DNA of 64,000 nucleotides from CAZSHX01 sp964606895 (GCA_964606895.1 CAZSHX010000001.1:73507-137506); one strand, 5' to 3'. Counted from the first letter of the stretch, positions 53,054-62,111 are shown. Numbers and translations are program-made. The notes: generated by a model from the sequence alone, not told the origin.

Positions 53054-54199
53054 CTAAAAAAAATGTTCTCTTAATTTAAGAAACATGTTCAAATATACAA
53101 GAGTTGGCTGGACATTTCTTTTAATTTGAGTTACAGCCGACTCCACCGTTATGATTGCATCATCAATCGGACGATTCCCGAAATTATTTGCAAACTTTGC
53201 TATAGTATCCCTCTGGTCAATATTAATGATGTTCTCATCATTTCCTTTCGCCACAGAATAAACATCACGCAACCAAAGAAGGAGCAAAGCAAGAAAAGTT
53301 TCATTCTTCTTTTTATCCTTTTGTTTTGCAAGGAGTTCAATCTTTGCCATCAAATCTAATCTGAAAATTCTCTTCTTCAGTGAAATGCGGAGAATTTCAA
53401 CCACTTCCTCGCGTAATTCTTTCATATCCTCATCCAGAAATTCAACCGCCCTCGAAAATGAGCCCTGTGCAAAAACTGAAACCAAACGGGCATTTGCCTC
53501 CGGAATCTGAAATTGCTCAATCAGTGCATTAGTAATATCAGGGTCGGAAAGAGGCTCGCATCTTATCTGCTGACAGCGGGAAAGAATTGTCGGCAAAATT
53601 GTTTCATGCTTATGTGTTGTTATAATTATCGTCGTATTGTCGCTTGGTTCTTCCAGTGATTTCAAAAAGGCATTTGCCGATTCTGTGGTCATCTCGTCTG
53701 CTCTGGAAATGATAATGACTTTCCTGCCTTGCTGGGATGATGACAAAACCAGATTTCTTTTGATTTCCCTAATGGAAGCGATTTTAATTTGATTTGCATT
53801 CTGAAGCGTTACCTTATGGTAAGGATTTTCAGATTTCAGTTTTAATTGCTCACGAATCAGGTCAACTTGTTCATCCGACATTTTATCCAGAACGGTATCG
53901 CCGGTTTTAGTGGATTTGGAATCACCGGTTGACAAGGAGAATATATAGTGAATGTTAGGATGCTGAAAATTATCAGCCTGCCGACAGCTATGGCATTCAT
54001 CGCATGCCTCAATCTCATTTTCATTATTAATTTTTGGATTGCGGCAGTTTACAACTTTCGCAAATTCAAGGGCTAATGCATCTTTTCCAATACCTTCACT
54101 TCCCCAAAAACAGTAAGCATGAGGGATGCGATTTTCGATAATCGCTTTTTGGAGTATTTTCTTAACTCTATTTTGACCTATGATTTTTTTCCATGTCAT
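53054..54199 (-). CDS. holB: DNA polymerase III delta-prime subunit
   Basis: The clamp-loader subunit opens and loads the beta clamp. The 381-residue protein has the AAA+ P-loop CFWGSEGIGKDAL (about 31-43), a zinc motif ending ACDECHSCRQ and the sensor/partner segments SADEMT-like ISRADEMTTESANAFLKSLE and TILSRCQQIRCEPL. Length fits HolB with an extra loop. It precedes ricT by 114 bases, a common pairing. Confidence 0.93.
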   Translation of the reverse strand: MTWKKIIGQNRVKKILQKAIIENRIPHAYCFWGSEGIGKDALALEFAKVVNCRNPKINNENEIEACDECHSCRQADNFQHPNIHYIFSLSTGDSKSTKTGDTVLDKMSDEQVDLIREQLKLKSENPYHKVTLQNANQIKIASIREIKRNLVLSSSQQGRKVIIISRADEMTTESANAFLKSLEEPSDNTTIIITTHKHETILPTILSRCQQIRCEPLSDPDITNALIEQFQIPEANARLVSVFAQGSFSRAVEFLDEDMKELREEVVEILRISLKKRIFRLDLMAKIELLAKQKDKKKNETFLALLLLWLRDVYSVAKGNDENIINIDQRDTIAKFANNFGNRPIDDAIITVESAVTQIKRNVQPTLVYLNMFLKLREHFF

Positions 54200-54351
54200 A
54201 AATCTATATTTAATTCGTTAATTAAAAGTCTGGTTTAGAAAAAAAAGCAAATTATGAAATTTGCAATCGTAAGCCAAATCTTTTAATATTTTTATTCCAT
54301 TTGTGTTTTATAAATAAAGTTGTATATTTTTTAAATTTACCGGATACCAAC

Positions 54352-56526
54352 ATGGCAGTTTCGAAAAAAGTGAAAGCAATTTCTGCGAATATAGATGATA
54401 AAATACTTGTTTCAATCGAAGATTCATTCGAGGCTTCGGGATGCAAGCATGGAAGCGGACCCGGGTGTGCAAGCTCGCCCGTTAAGTTAGATAATAACAT
54501 GCTTCCTCACGAATATCTCAAGCTTTCAAAAGAAGATATGATGCGGGCGCTTGAAATTATGTTTACTGCCAGGCGTTCGGACGAGAAGCATCTGATTCTG
54601 GTTAAGCAGGGTAAATCCTTTTTCCATATCGGCGGAAGCGGGCATGAAACTGTTCAGACTGCAATAGGTTTGACTCTCCAACCCAAAAAGGACTGGGGCT
54701 GGACTTACTACCGCGACTGTGCTTTTACGTATTCAATGGGTATGACAACTGATGAGTATTTCCTTCTTGCTTTTGGAAAACCAGAATGCCCTTCTTCAGG
54801 CGGGCGGCAAATGCCCGGGCATTACGGAAATCCGGCTCTCAATCTGCCGACTTCTTCCTCGCCAACAGGTACACAATTCCTGAATGCTGTCGGAACAGCA
54901 CTTGCTTCCAAAAAATTGGGAAGTGATGAGGTTGTTTATGTTGCATCAGGAGAAGGAACAACAAGTCAGGGAGAGTTTTACGAAGCAGTGAACTGGGCTT
55001 CGAGAGAGAAATTGCCCGTTTTGTTCCATATTCAGGACAACGGCTATGCAATTTCTGTCCCGAGAGAAAAACAATCAATGGGCGGAAATGTCGGTCACAC
55101 ATTCTGCTGTTATGCAAATCTTCTGATGAAAACATTTGACGGAACAGATTATTTTGAATCTATCGCCGCCGCCAGAGAAGCAACAGAGTTTGTACGTTCG
55201 GGCAAAGGACCGGCTTTGCTTCATTCCATGGTTGAAAGATTGTTGCCCCATTCCTCAAGCGATGACCAGAAAAAATATCGTACCGAGTTGGAACTTGAAA
55301 CCGGGAAAAATGAAAAGGACGGACTTGTAAAGTTAGTTCATTATTTAATTAAAAATAATATTTCCACACAGGAAGAGATTGATGCACTTCAGGAAAAGGT
55401 GAAAATTCAGATTGACGAGTCAACAGATTGGGCGTGGGGAAGACCTGACCCTGTTGCTGAAGACTCCATGTCTCATTTGTTTGCACCGTTAGAAACAAGA
55501 AATTTGAATTATGCAGTTTCCGAGCCTGCCGAAGGGAACAAAGCTGTTATGGTTGATGCAATCAATCATGCACTTCACGAAGAAATGGCTTTTAACGATA
55601 AAATGGTTATATTCGGCGAAGATGTTGCCGACCCAAAAGGCGGAGTTTTTACTGCGACTAAAGGTTTATCGAAAAAATTTGGAGAAGACCGCGTATTTAA
55701 CTCTCCATTAGCAGAAGCTTCCATCGCCGGTGTTGCTTTGGGACTTGCCGTCAGAGGATTCAAATCGGTTGTTGAAATTCAATTCGGCGATTATATCTGG
55801 CCCGCATTTATGCAGATAAAAAATGAGATTGCAACCATGCGGTACCGTTCCAACGGTGGTTTTTCCGCAGATGTTGTAATTAGGGTTGCCGTTGGCGGTT
55901 ATATTCATGGCGGTTTGTACCATTCACAAAACATTGAAGCAATATTTGCTCATATTCCCGGTTTGATGATTGCTTACCCGAGCACTGCCGCAGATGCAAA
56001 AGGACTGCTGAAAACTGCCTGCAGAATGCAGGACCCCATTATTTTCTGTGAGCACAAAGGATTGTACCGTCTGCCATATTCCACTACCATTGAGCCTGAT
56101 GAAAATTATCTGCTTCCTTTTGGAAAAGCAAAAATTGTGAAATCGGGCAATGATGCAACAATCGTAACTTATGGAATGGGAGTGAGGGATGCACTCAATG
56201 CAGTAAAGAAATTTGAAAAAGAATCATCAAAAACTATTGAAATAATTGACTTAAGAACAATTATACCCTGGGACAAAGAACTTGTTCTCGATTCCGTAAA
56301 AAGAACCGGAAGAGTTCTTGTTTTCCACGAAGATACTCTTACATCCGGATTTGGTGCAGAAATCGCCGCAACGATTGCTCAGTCAGCATTTAATTACCTT
56401 GATGCCCCTGTAATCAGACATGCGGCAAAAGATTCGCATATTCCGTACCATCCGGTTTACGAAAATGACGTACTGCCAAACGAAGAAAAAGTCAGAAAAG
56501 ACCTTGAAAAACTGATGGGATATTGA
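54352..56526 (+). CDS. 2-oxoacid dehydrogenase E1 component, alpha and beta subunits fused
   Basis: The start is the ATG at 54352; upstream codons in frame are not family-like. The 724-residue protein joins an E1 alpha half (thiamine diphosphate motif GEGTTSQGEFYEAVNWAS ending in DNGYAIS) to an E1 beta half from about residue 400 (EGNKAVMVDAINHALHEEM, PLAEASIAGVALGLA and HEDTLTSGFGAEIAA). It decarboxylates branched-chain 2-oxoacids or pyruvate and acylates the E2 lipoyl group. The fused form is common in Bacteroidota-like genomes. E2 and E3 are not nearby. Confidence 0.92.
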   Translation: MAVSKKVKAISANIDDKILVSIEDSFEASGCKHGSGPGCASSPVKLDNNMLPHEYLKLSKEDMMRALEIMFTARRSDEKHLILVKQGKSFFHIGGSGHETVQTAIGLTLQPKKDWGWTYYRDCAFTYSMGMTTDEYFLLAFGKPECPSSGGRQMPGHYGNPALNLPTSSSPTGTQFLNAVGTALASKKLGSDEVVYVASGEGTTSQGEFYEAVNWASREKLPVLFHIQDNGYAISVPREKQSMGGNVGHTFCCYANLLMKTFDGTDYFESIAAAREATEFVRSGKGPALLHSMVERLLPHSSSDDQKKYRTELELETGKNEKDGLVKLVHYLIKNNISTQEEIDALQEKVKIQIDESTDWAWGRPDPVAEDSMSHLFAPLETRNLNYAVSEPAEGNKAVMVDAINHALHEEMAFNDKMVIFGEDVADPKGGVFTATKGLSKKFGEDRVFNSPLAEASIAGVALGLAVRGFKSVVEIQFGDYIWPAFMQIKNEIATMRYRSNGGFSADVVIRVAVGGYIHGGLYHSQNIEAIFAHIPGLMIAYPSTAADAKGLLKTACRMQDPIIFCEHKGLYRLPYSTTIEPDENYLLPFGKAKIVKSGNDATIVTYGMGVRDALNAVKKFEKESSKTIEIIDLRTIIPWDKELVLDSVKRTGRVLVFHEDTLTSGFGAEIAATIAQSAFNYLDAPVIRHAAKDSHIPYHPVYENDVLPNEEKVRKDLEKLMGY

Positions 56527-56587
56527 TTGATTTCTTAAGTTTATAAAAATATATGTTCAGGGTTTTATTCCTGACTTCAATTTAGAA

Positions 56588-56615
56588 AGGACAGGATGCA
56601 TCTCCTGTCCGTAGA
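56588..56615 (+). repeat. Isolated hairpin with GTAG end
   Basis: GGACAGGA and TCCTGTCC form an eight-base stem around a short loop and are followed by GTAG. There is no T-run, so it is not a good terminator. It resembles the hairpins found inside the T9SS sorting domains, in the opposite sense. Confidence 0.5.
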
Positions 56616-56633
56616 AGATATCATATTCTTGAA

Positions 56634-56675
56634 AATCCTCTTAATCCTTTAATCCAAATAATCCGCGATTCAGAC
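56634..56675 (+). repeat. AATCCTCTTAATCC-type dispersed repeat, copy 1
   Basis: Starts AATCCTCTTAATCC and ends ATTCAGAC. Related copies are at 58776-58820 (inverted) and 61026-61068. Confidence 0.6.
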
Positions 56676-56793
56676 TGTTAGGAGTAGAAGAAAAAGTAAA
56701 TGTAAAATATTTTTCTTGTTTGTGTTTGAATTTATTTTTCGTAAGTTACATAGGTTTCGATGAAAAATTTAATTTATTTATTGGAATTTAATG

Positions 56794-57411
56794 ATGAAGT
56801 TCAAATGGTTTTATTTTTTGTTTGCTTTTTCAATTATCTTGTTTTCAGAGCGAAATGAGGTGCTTGCTCAGCAAACGATTGATTGTCCGCCCTGCCCGGA
56901 GGCAGAAAGTGCCGCTACTCTTCAAACCCAAAATTTTCCTATTCCAGGCGGGCAAGTAGCTGTAACCTATAAGAAATACATATGCAATGGTGTTGAAATT
57001 CTCAAAATAATTTCTATTCAACCGGATAATTCTATTTTCCTGTTCTATACTCCCGAGGAAATCCATGCAAATACAATTTTTGCTATTTTAAGGGATAATC
57101 CTTTGAGCATGCCTCCTATGTCAACTAATTCCGGTACTATGTGGAAAATTACTCAGCCTGCCTGCTGGCGTCAAATCGGTCTTAATCCTACCTCATCTCT
57201 TGTTCAATGTCCTACAAGCACCGAGTGCTGTGAAACTTCAGTATTCGTGTTTCTTTCAAATTGTTCTACGCCAACAAGGTCTTTTGAAGCTATAAATACA
57301 AGCTCAATCCAAAACTGCGTGCCACCTGCTTCCGGAAATCAGTGCTTCTTTGTATGTGACAATAAAATCAAGTCGGGATCTTCTTCAAGTCCCTCGCCTT
57401 TCACTCATTAA
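56794..57411 (+). CDS. Secreted protein of unknown function
   Basis: The start is the second of two adjacent ATGs (56791 or 56794). The 205-residue protein has a signal peptide (about 1-25, ending VLAQQ), an early CPPCPEAE motif and seven or more further cysteines (CCETSVFVFLSNC, NQCFFVC), so disulfides are likely. No sorting domain is seen. I do not recognise a family. It lies 25 bases upstream of a T9SS cargo gene and probably shares its transcript. Confidence 0.6.
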   Translation: MKFKWFYFLFAFSIILFSERNEVLAQQTIDCPPCPEAESAATLQTQNFPIPGGQVAVTYKKYICNGVEILKIISIQPDNSIFLFYTPEEIHANTIFAILRDNPLSMPPMSTNSGTMWKITQPACWRQIGLNPTSSLVQCPTSTECCETSVFVFLSNCSTPTRSFEAINTSSIQNCVPPASGNQCFFVCDNKIKSGSSSSPSPFTH

Positions 57412-57436
57412 TTATTAATTTTTAAGGAAAAAAACA

Positions 57437-58762
57437 ATGAAAACGAAAATATTTATTTTGCTCAGTGTAATTCTCTCACTTTTAGGAATTCAAGAACTAA
57501 ATGCTCAGGATACCCTATGGACGAGAAAAGTTAATAGTGAATCTAGGGGGTATTTTTCAAATGATGGGACTAAGGTTCTTATTAGTCATTACAATGATAG
57601 TTCTCAATATGTAACTTGTCTTTTAACTGCTGATAGTGGAAGAGTAATGTGGACTAATGATTCAGTGAAACTTCCTGGTGACCTCATATCTCCCGACAGT
57701 CTTACCTTTCTTTCAGTAGGTGGTAGTGACTCTTCACCTGTTATGCTTATACGCAGATTGAGCGATGGTTCCATAATAAAGAGACTCGACTCTATTATTT
57801 TTAAAAACTATCCCAGACCGTTGCCTTATCATTGGAAAACTAAAAGTTATGCATTCTCTAGAGATGGTAGATATTTATTTGTTCTGACTTCTGATGAGTT
57901 TTATCAAGGTCCAAAGAAAACAGAAATAAATTATATTTATAAAATTGACTTAAGTAATGACGAATTAGTTTCACTAAAAAAGGACAACTCAGTAAATGAA
58001 ATTCTAATGAAACCCGATGAGAATATATTATTAATATTCAAGGATAGCTTAAAATACATCGGGTTTTATGATACAGACAGTTTGAATTTGCAGAAATATT
58101 ATCGCGACGATGCTTGGGGAATATTCCAAATTAGTAGGAGTGGCAGGTATATCACAAGCATACATGAGTTCGGAAATATTTATACATGGGATACTCAAGT
58201 TGATTCAATTATCAAGAAAAAACAAATTGATAGCTTATATTTAGAATCTTTTCATTATACCTCGAATGATAGTTTGATTGTATTATTGGCAGTAATTAAC
58301 AAATCTTATAAATTTGTGGTCTATAATGTTTTTACAAGTCAAATTATTAACTCATGGTATTGGCAAGTTCCACCGATTGAAATTATTAAAAGATTTGATC
58401 TTTCCCCTGATGACTCAAAACTATTAGTAAATGGTTATTCCAGAAGCATTTATATGTATGATTTAACCCTACAGCCTACAGCTAAAAAGGATGATATTCA
58501 TCCTGAAGCAATCATCAGAATTAATCCCAATCCTGCATTGGGTAATGTAGTCGTTGAATTTGATTCCCAAATGTATGATAATGCGAAAATTTTGTTATAT
58601 GATGAAGATGGTGGTTTTGTTATGAACATTAAGGAAGGAAATTTGAATTCAGGGATGAACACCATTACTTTCAGTACTAAGAATCTTTCAAACGGGATAT
58701 ACTTCATTCGGGTAACCGGTGGCAGTATTAATCAATCATCAAAATTAATAATCTTAAAATAA
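57437..58762 (+). CDS. Secreted WD40-like propeller protein with T9SS-type sorting domain
   Basis: The 441-residue protein has a signal peptide (about 1-23, ending LNAQD), PD40/WD40-like repeats (SRGYFSNDGTKVLIS, YAFSRDGRYLFVLTSDE, ISRSGRYITSI, LSPDDSKLLVNG) and a C-terminal sorting domain (IRINPNPALGNVVVEF, STKNLSNGIYFIRVTGG). The sorting domain is of a diverged type without NSQ or hairpin inserts. Function unknown. Confidence 0.8.
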   Translation: MKTKIFILLSVILSLLGIQELNAQDTLWTRKVNSESRGYFSNDGTKVLISHYNDSSQYVTCLLTADSGRVMWTNDSVKLPGDLISPDSLTFLSVGGSDSSPVMLIRRLSDGSIIKRLDSIIFKNYPRPLPYHWKTKSYAFSRDGRYLFVLTSDEFYQGPKKTEINYIYKIDLSNDELVSLKKDNSVNEILMKPDENILLIFKDSLKYIGFYDTDSLNLQKYYRDDAWGIFQISRSGRYITSIHEFGNIYTWDTQVDSIIKKKQIDSLYLESFHYTSNDSLIVLLAVINKSYKFVVYNVFTSQIINSWYWQVPPIEIIKRFDLSPDDSKLLVNGYSRSIYMYDLTLQPTAKKDDIHPEAIIRINPNPALGNVVVEFDSQMYDNAKILLYDEDGGFVMNIKEGNLNSGMNTITFSTKNLSNGIYFIRVTGGSINQSSKLIILK

Positions 58763-58775
58763 TCGATAAATTTAT

Positions 58776-58820
58776 GTCTGAACTGGGATTTCAGGGATTT
58801 TGGGGATTAAGAGGATTGAA
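58776..58820 (-). repeat. AATCCTCTTAATCC-type dispersed repeat, copy 2 (inverted)
   Basis: Reverse complement starts AATCCTCTTAATCCCC and ends CAGTTCAGAC. After it, 58828-58900 has a CCCCTTTGAAAAAGGGG palindrome of another dispersed type. Confidence 0.6.
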
Positions 58821-59000
58821 GACTTAAAATTTCCCCTTTGAAAAAGGGGTTGGGGAATTTCTTCAAGGCTACAATGGCTTGGGACAAGGGGAAGAATAAA
58901 AATAAGAATAAGAAATAAGAGAATATCGAACAAGGAGTTCCGAAGGGGAGAAAAAAACAATTCTTTCAACTAAACGCCTAAACCTTAAACACCTCAACAC

Positions 59001-59048
59001 TTTTTTGTGAGAGTAGGGGATAAAGTTGGGAAGTTAGTGAAGATATAA
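59001..59048 (+). pseudogene. Second orphan T9SS sorting-domain tail
   Basis: The plus strand reads FFVRVGDKVGKLVKI and a stop, the last 15 residues of a T9SS sorting domain much like that of the 20427-22868 gene (FVRVGDKVGKFVKI). No cargo gene precedes it. The rest of 58763-59098 holds only dispersed repeats. Confidence 0.7.
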
Positions 59049-59068
59049 AATAATTTAACAATTATTGC

Positions 59069-59085
59069 GTACATTAATATGTACA
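59069..59085. promoter_or_regulatory. TGTACA-containing palindrome, probable YefM operator
   Basis: GTACAT-TAAT-ATGTAC (59069-59084) is a perfect six-base inverted repeat and includes TGTACA (59080-59085). The operator of E. coli yefM-yoeB is built from palindromes with the same TGTACA core. It lies just before GGAG and the ATG of the antitoxin. Confidence 0.6.
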
Positions 59086-59098
59086 TATTGGAGAAATT

Positions 59099-59341
59099 AT
59101 GATTACAATAAATGCAACTAAAGCGAGACAGAATCTTTTCAGATTATTAGACAACACTGCCGAAACCGGTGAAATTGTCAATATTGTAGGCAAACGCAAT
59201 AATGCCTATCTTATATGCGAAGATGACTGGCGGGAAATTGAGGAAACTCTTTATCTGGTTTCCATTCCGGGAATGAAAGAATCAATTGTAGAAGGATTGA
59301 CTACACCAATCGAAGACTGCAAAGATACCCCTGAATGGTGA
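59099..59341 (+). CDS. yefM: Type II antitoxin of the Phd/YefM family
   Basis: The 80-residue protein has the DNA-binding Phd/YefM N-domain (ITINATKARQNLFRLLD) and the typical IVGKRNNAYLICEDDWREIEETLYL, followed by a C-terminal tail that would wrap the toxin. It represses its own operon, probably through the TGTACA palindrome upstream. GGAG sits 5 bases before the ATG. It overlaps the toxin gene. Confidence 0.93.
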   Translation: MITINATKARQNLFRLLDNTAETGEIVNIVGKRNNAYLICEDDWREIEETLYLVSIPGMKESIVEGLTTPIEDCKDTPEW

Positions 59342-59613
59342 TGTGGAAAATAGTATATACTAATCAGGCAGTTGAGGATGCAAAGAAAATAGCTTCAGCC
59401 GGGCTCAAATCCAAAGTTTTACGGTTGATTGGGATTTTGGAACAAAATCAATATATGACACCTCCAAGGTTTGAAAAACTCAAGGGGAGCTTAGCAGGAG
59501 CATATTCCCGACGAATTAACATTAAACATAGGCTTGTTTATCAGGTTATTGAAGAGCCGAAAATCGTCAAAATCATAAGAATGTGGACACATTATCAATT
59601 GGTAAGTTCGTAA
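59335..59613 (+). CDS. yoeB: YoeB/Txe-family mRNA interferase toxin
   Basis: The 92-residue protein (or 90 from the ATG at 59341) fits YoeB: MWKIVYTNQAVEDAKK, PPRFEKLKGSLAGAYSRRIN, HRLVYQV and a terminal RMWTHY. Glu in RFEKL, Arg in SRRI and the final His-Tyr match the catalytic residues of YoeB. The toxin cuts mRNA at the ribosome. Its ATG overlaps the antitoxin stop by a few bases, which couples synthesis. The pair is bounded by dispersed repeats on both sides. Confidence 0.93.
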   Translation: MVMWKIVYTNQAVEDAKKIASAGLKSKVLRLIGILEQNQYMTPPRFEKLKGSLAGAYSRRINIKHRLVYQVIEEPKIVKIIRMWTHYQLVSS

Positions 59614-59631
59614 TAATTAATCTTATTTTAC

Positions 59632-59738
59632 AGCAATAAATAATTATTATTATCGTTTATTTCATGTGAGTTCTTTCATTGATAGTTAGTCAACCTCAGC
59701 CCAACCCTTTCCATTCTTGGAGAGGGAGATAAGAATTG
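59632..59738 (+). repeat. 107-base dispersed repeat, copy 2
   Basis: Starts AGCAATAAATAAT, contains GTTAGTCAACCTCA and CCCTTTCC-ATTCTT-GGAGAGGG, and ends TAAGAATTG. It matches 30393-30499 in order and length. Confidence 0.7.
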
Positions 59739-59739
59739 C

Positions 59740-61225
59740 ATCTTTTGCATCTTTTTGTATTCAAAGATGCAATGGAAAATTTTCCGTTATTTGAAATAAT
59801 ATCAATAGGTTAGATGATAATGGTATTGCATCTGTTACATCATTTTTTTTGAATATGCAAATTGGGAAGATGAAATGAAAATTCCAATTTCGCGTAGCGA
59901 AATAATATTTGTAACTGCGAAATAACCCTCTGCCTTTCTATCACGTAGTGATAGCATATAAAACGAAAATTGCCGTCATTTTTCATATTTAACCCCTACG
60001 GGGTTAATAATTCTTTGCGGTTTCGATGTGTTACAAATATTGATTCCCTAATGGGAATCAGAAGAAGGAAGTACAACCCAAAAATGTATCAATTGCATTC
60101 CAAAAATGCAAAAGATGCAACGGCTCAAATTTCGTTATTTGAAATAATATCAATAGGTTAGATGATAATGGTATTGCATCTGTTACATCATTTTTTTTGA
60201 ATATGCAAATTGGGAAGATGAAATGAAAATTCCAATTTCGCGTAGCGAAATAATATTTGTAACTGCGAAATAACCCTCTGCCTTTCTATCACGTAGTGAT
60301 AGCATATAAAACGAACATCTGTCGTCGCTTTTATATTTAACCCCTATGGGGTTAATAATTCTTTGCGGTTTCGATGTGTTACAAATATTGATTCCCTAAT
60401 GGGAATCAGAAGAATGAAATACAACCCAAATTGCATCTTTGCATCTTTTGTATTCAAAGATGCAATGGAAAATAATTCGTTATTTGAAATAATATCAATA
60501 GGTTAGACATTATATAATTGCATTTTCTGCATTATAATTTTGAAGATGAAATGCAAATTTGAAAATGCAAAATTCCAATTTCTTGGAGTGGTTGCATATA
60601 TAAAGATAATTGCCGTCGCTTTTATATTTAACCCCTATGGGGTTAATAATTCTTTGCGGTTTCAATGTGTTACAAATATTGATTCCCTATGGGAATCGGA
60701 AAAATGAAAAACATCAAAAATTGCATCTTTTGCATTCAAAGATGCAATGGAAAATAATTCGTTATTTGAAATAATATCAATAGGTTATGAGGAAATGGCA
60801 TTACATCTTTTACATTATTATTTTTGAGTATGCAATGCAAATTGGTAAAGCAAGTTGAAATGCTGTACTGTTTGGAGAGCAAACTTTAGTAACCCGCGGT
60901 ATAACCAATGAACCAAACCTTATTACCTTATTTGGCAGGAATCAATAAGGTGAGATGGGCTGAGTCGTGTGTATTCTCGGGCTACTAAGGTGAGGAATTG
61001 GGAAAAATACGGTTTTAAGAATTCAAATCCTCTTAATCCCTTAAATCCCTAAAATCCCAGTTCAAGACTTTTGCCGAATATTCACCAAAAATTGCATCTT
61101 TTGCATCATTTTTGATTCAAAGATGCAACGACTAAAAAATCGTTATTTGAAATACTATCAATAGGTTAGCTCGAAATATAATTGCATCTTTTTCAGAAAA
61201 AAATAAAAGATGCAATGGTTTAATT
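59740..61225. repeat. Right palindromic repeat island
   Basis: Nearly 1.5 kb without a gene. Five copies of a 29-base motif (59785-59813, 60133-60161, 60478-60506, 60760-60788, 61141-61169) begin CGTTATTTGAAATA and end CAATAGGTTA(G). Between them, in fixed order, are a GCGTAGC palindrome (59887-59903 and 60235-60251), a TATCACGTAGTGATA palindrome, an ACCCCTA(C/T)GGGGTT palindrome, ATTCCCTA(A)TGGGAAT, and a TTGCAT/ATGCAA inverted pair. The first two units are almost the same over about 345 bases. Motifs are the reverse complement of those in the left island. Confidence 0.85.
61026..61068 (+). repeat. AATCCTCTTAATCC-type dispersed repeat, copy 3
   Basis: Starts AATCCTCTTAATCCC and ends CCCAGTTCAAGAC, inside the right repeat island. 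Confidence 0.6.
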
Positions 61226-61295
61226 TCATTTCTTTTTGTTTTCATTCAATTATTATGTAATTTTACAGTTCATGTTAAACTCACTATTGAACGAT

Positions 61296-62042
61296 ATGAA
61301 ATTTAAATTAACTTTGCTCATTTCCGCGTTTTTGGTATCTCTCGCACTAACTTCCTGTAGCAGTGAAGATTCTACCATTACGCCTACCAAGCCTGAGACT
61401 ATCGAGAGTATTTACGAAAAAGCAATCGCAGATGCCGTTATTGCAGAAGAATCCGAGATTTCTTCTAATTTGATTGCTCTAACTGAATCAAATCCTCAAA
61501 CCAAATGGCAGGACACAGGCATCAACAAACGAGTGCTTGTTGTTACATGGACCAAGTATGACAAGAGCTATCCCATTGGTGATACAATTGCCACATCATG
61601 GGGCGACACTTGGGTGGTTGTGCCGTCGGAACTGAAAGAATATTTCGCCGAGATGTCGAATCTTCAGGATAGTTCACTAAGTTTTCGTACGAAGCAACTT
61701 TTAGGATTGCCTGTTTCGACCGATAATAAGTATTTTGCTGAACTTTGGGTTAAGCCGCAGGATTTGTTCCGTCCGGCTTATGTCAGTTCGATAACAGAAA
61801 CAAAAGAGACAATTAATTTCTCGGTACCGCCCGATTCCGCTTATTTGGTTTGGTTCAACAGCAATATAATCAAATCCTATTTTCCTGCACCAGGCAAGCT
61901 CAAGTATCCATGGACAAGACTGGGTTACACATACAATTGGGGGAATTCTTCCAACGAAAAGGGACTTAGCGAATTTGTCATTAAAAAGGATGCAAAAGTC
62001 ATAGTTAAGGACTTGAAATTGACCAAAGATTATATTTATTAA
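61296..62042 (+). CDS. Hypothetical lipoprotein
   Basis: The start is the ATG at 61296, giving MKFKLTLLISAFLVSLALTSC with a clear lipobox; a frame reaching 61236 adds 20 residues before it. The 248-residue protein has no domain I recognise; WQDTGINKRVLVVTWTKYD and WGDTWVVVPSELKEYFAEM suggest a compact enzyme-like or binding fold. It heads a plus-strand group with the DUF3108 gene and lolA (69- and 17-base gaps), all envelope proteins. Confidence 0.75.
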   Translation: MKFKLTLLISAFLVSLALTSCSSEDSTITPTKPETIESIYEKAIADAVIAEESEISSNLIALTESNPQTKWQDTGINKRVLVVTWTKYDKSYPIGDTIATSWGDTWVVVPSELKEYFAEMSNLQDSSLSFRTKQLLGLPVSTDNKYFAELWVKPQDLFRPAYVSSITETKETINFSVPPDSAYLVWFNSNIIKSYFPAPGKLKYPWTRLGYTYNWGNSSNEKGLSEFVIKKDAKVIVKDLKLTKDYIY

Positions 62043-62111
62043 TGAAATTCTGTTTTTTGCGTCTATTAATAAATTAGTGAAGGATTATTAAAAAAATAAG
62101 TAATCAGAACG

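Noticed and set aside
56588..56615. Terminator after the E1 gene
   Set aside because: The hairpin is good but has no T-run and resembles the GTAG-hairpin repeats instead.
59740..61225. CRISPR array
   Set aside because: The 29-base motif recurs at 282-381 base intervals and the DNA between copies is itself repeated, so there are no unique short spacers and no cas genes.
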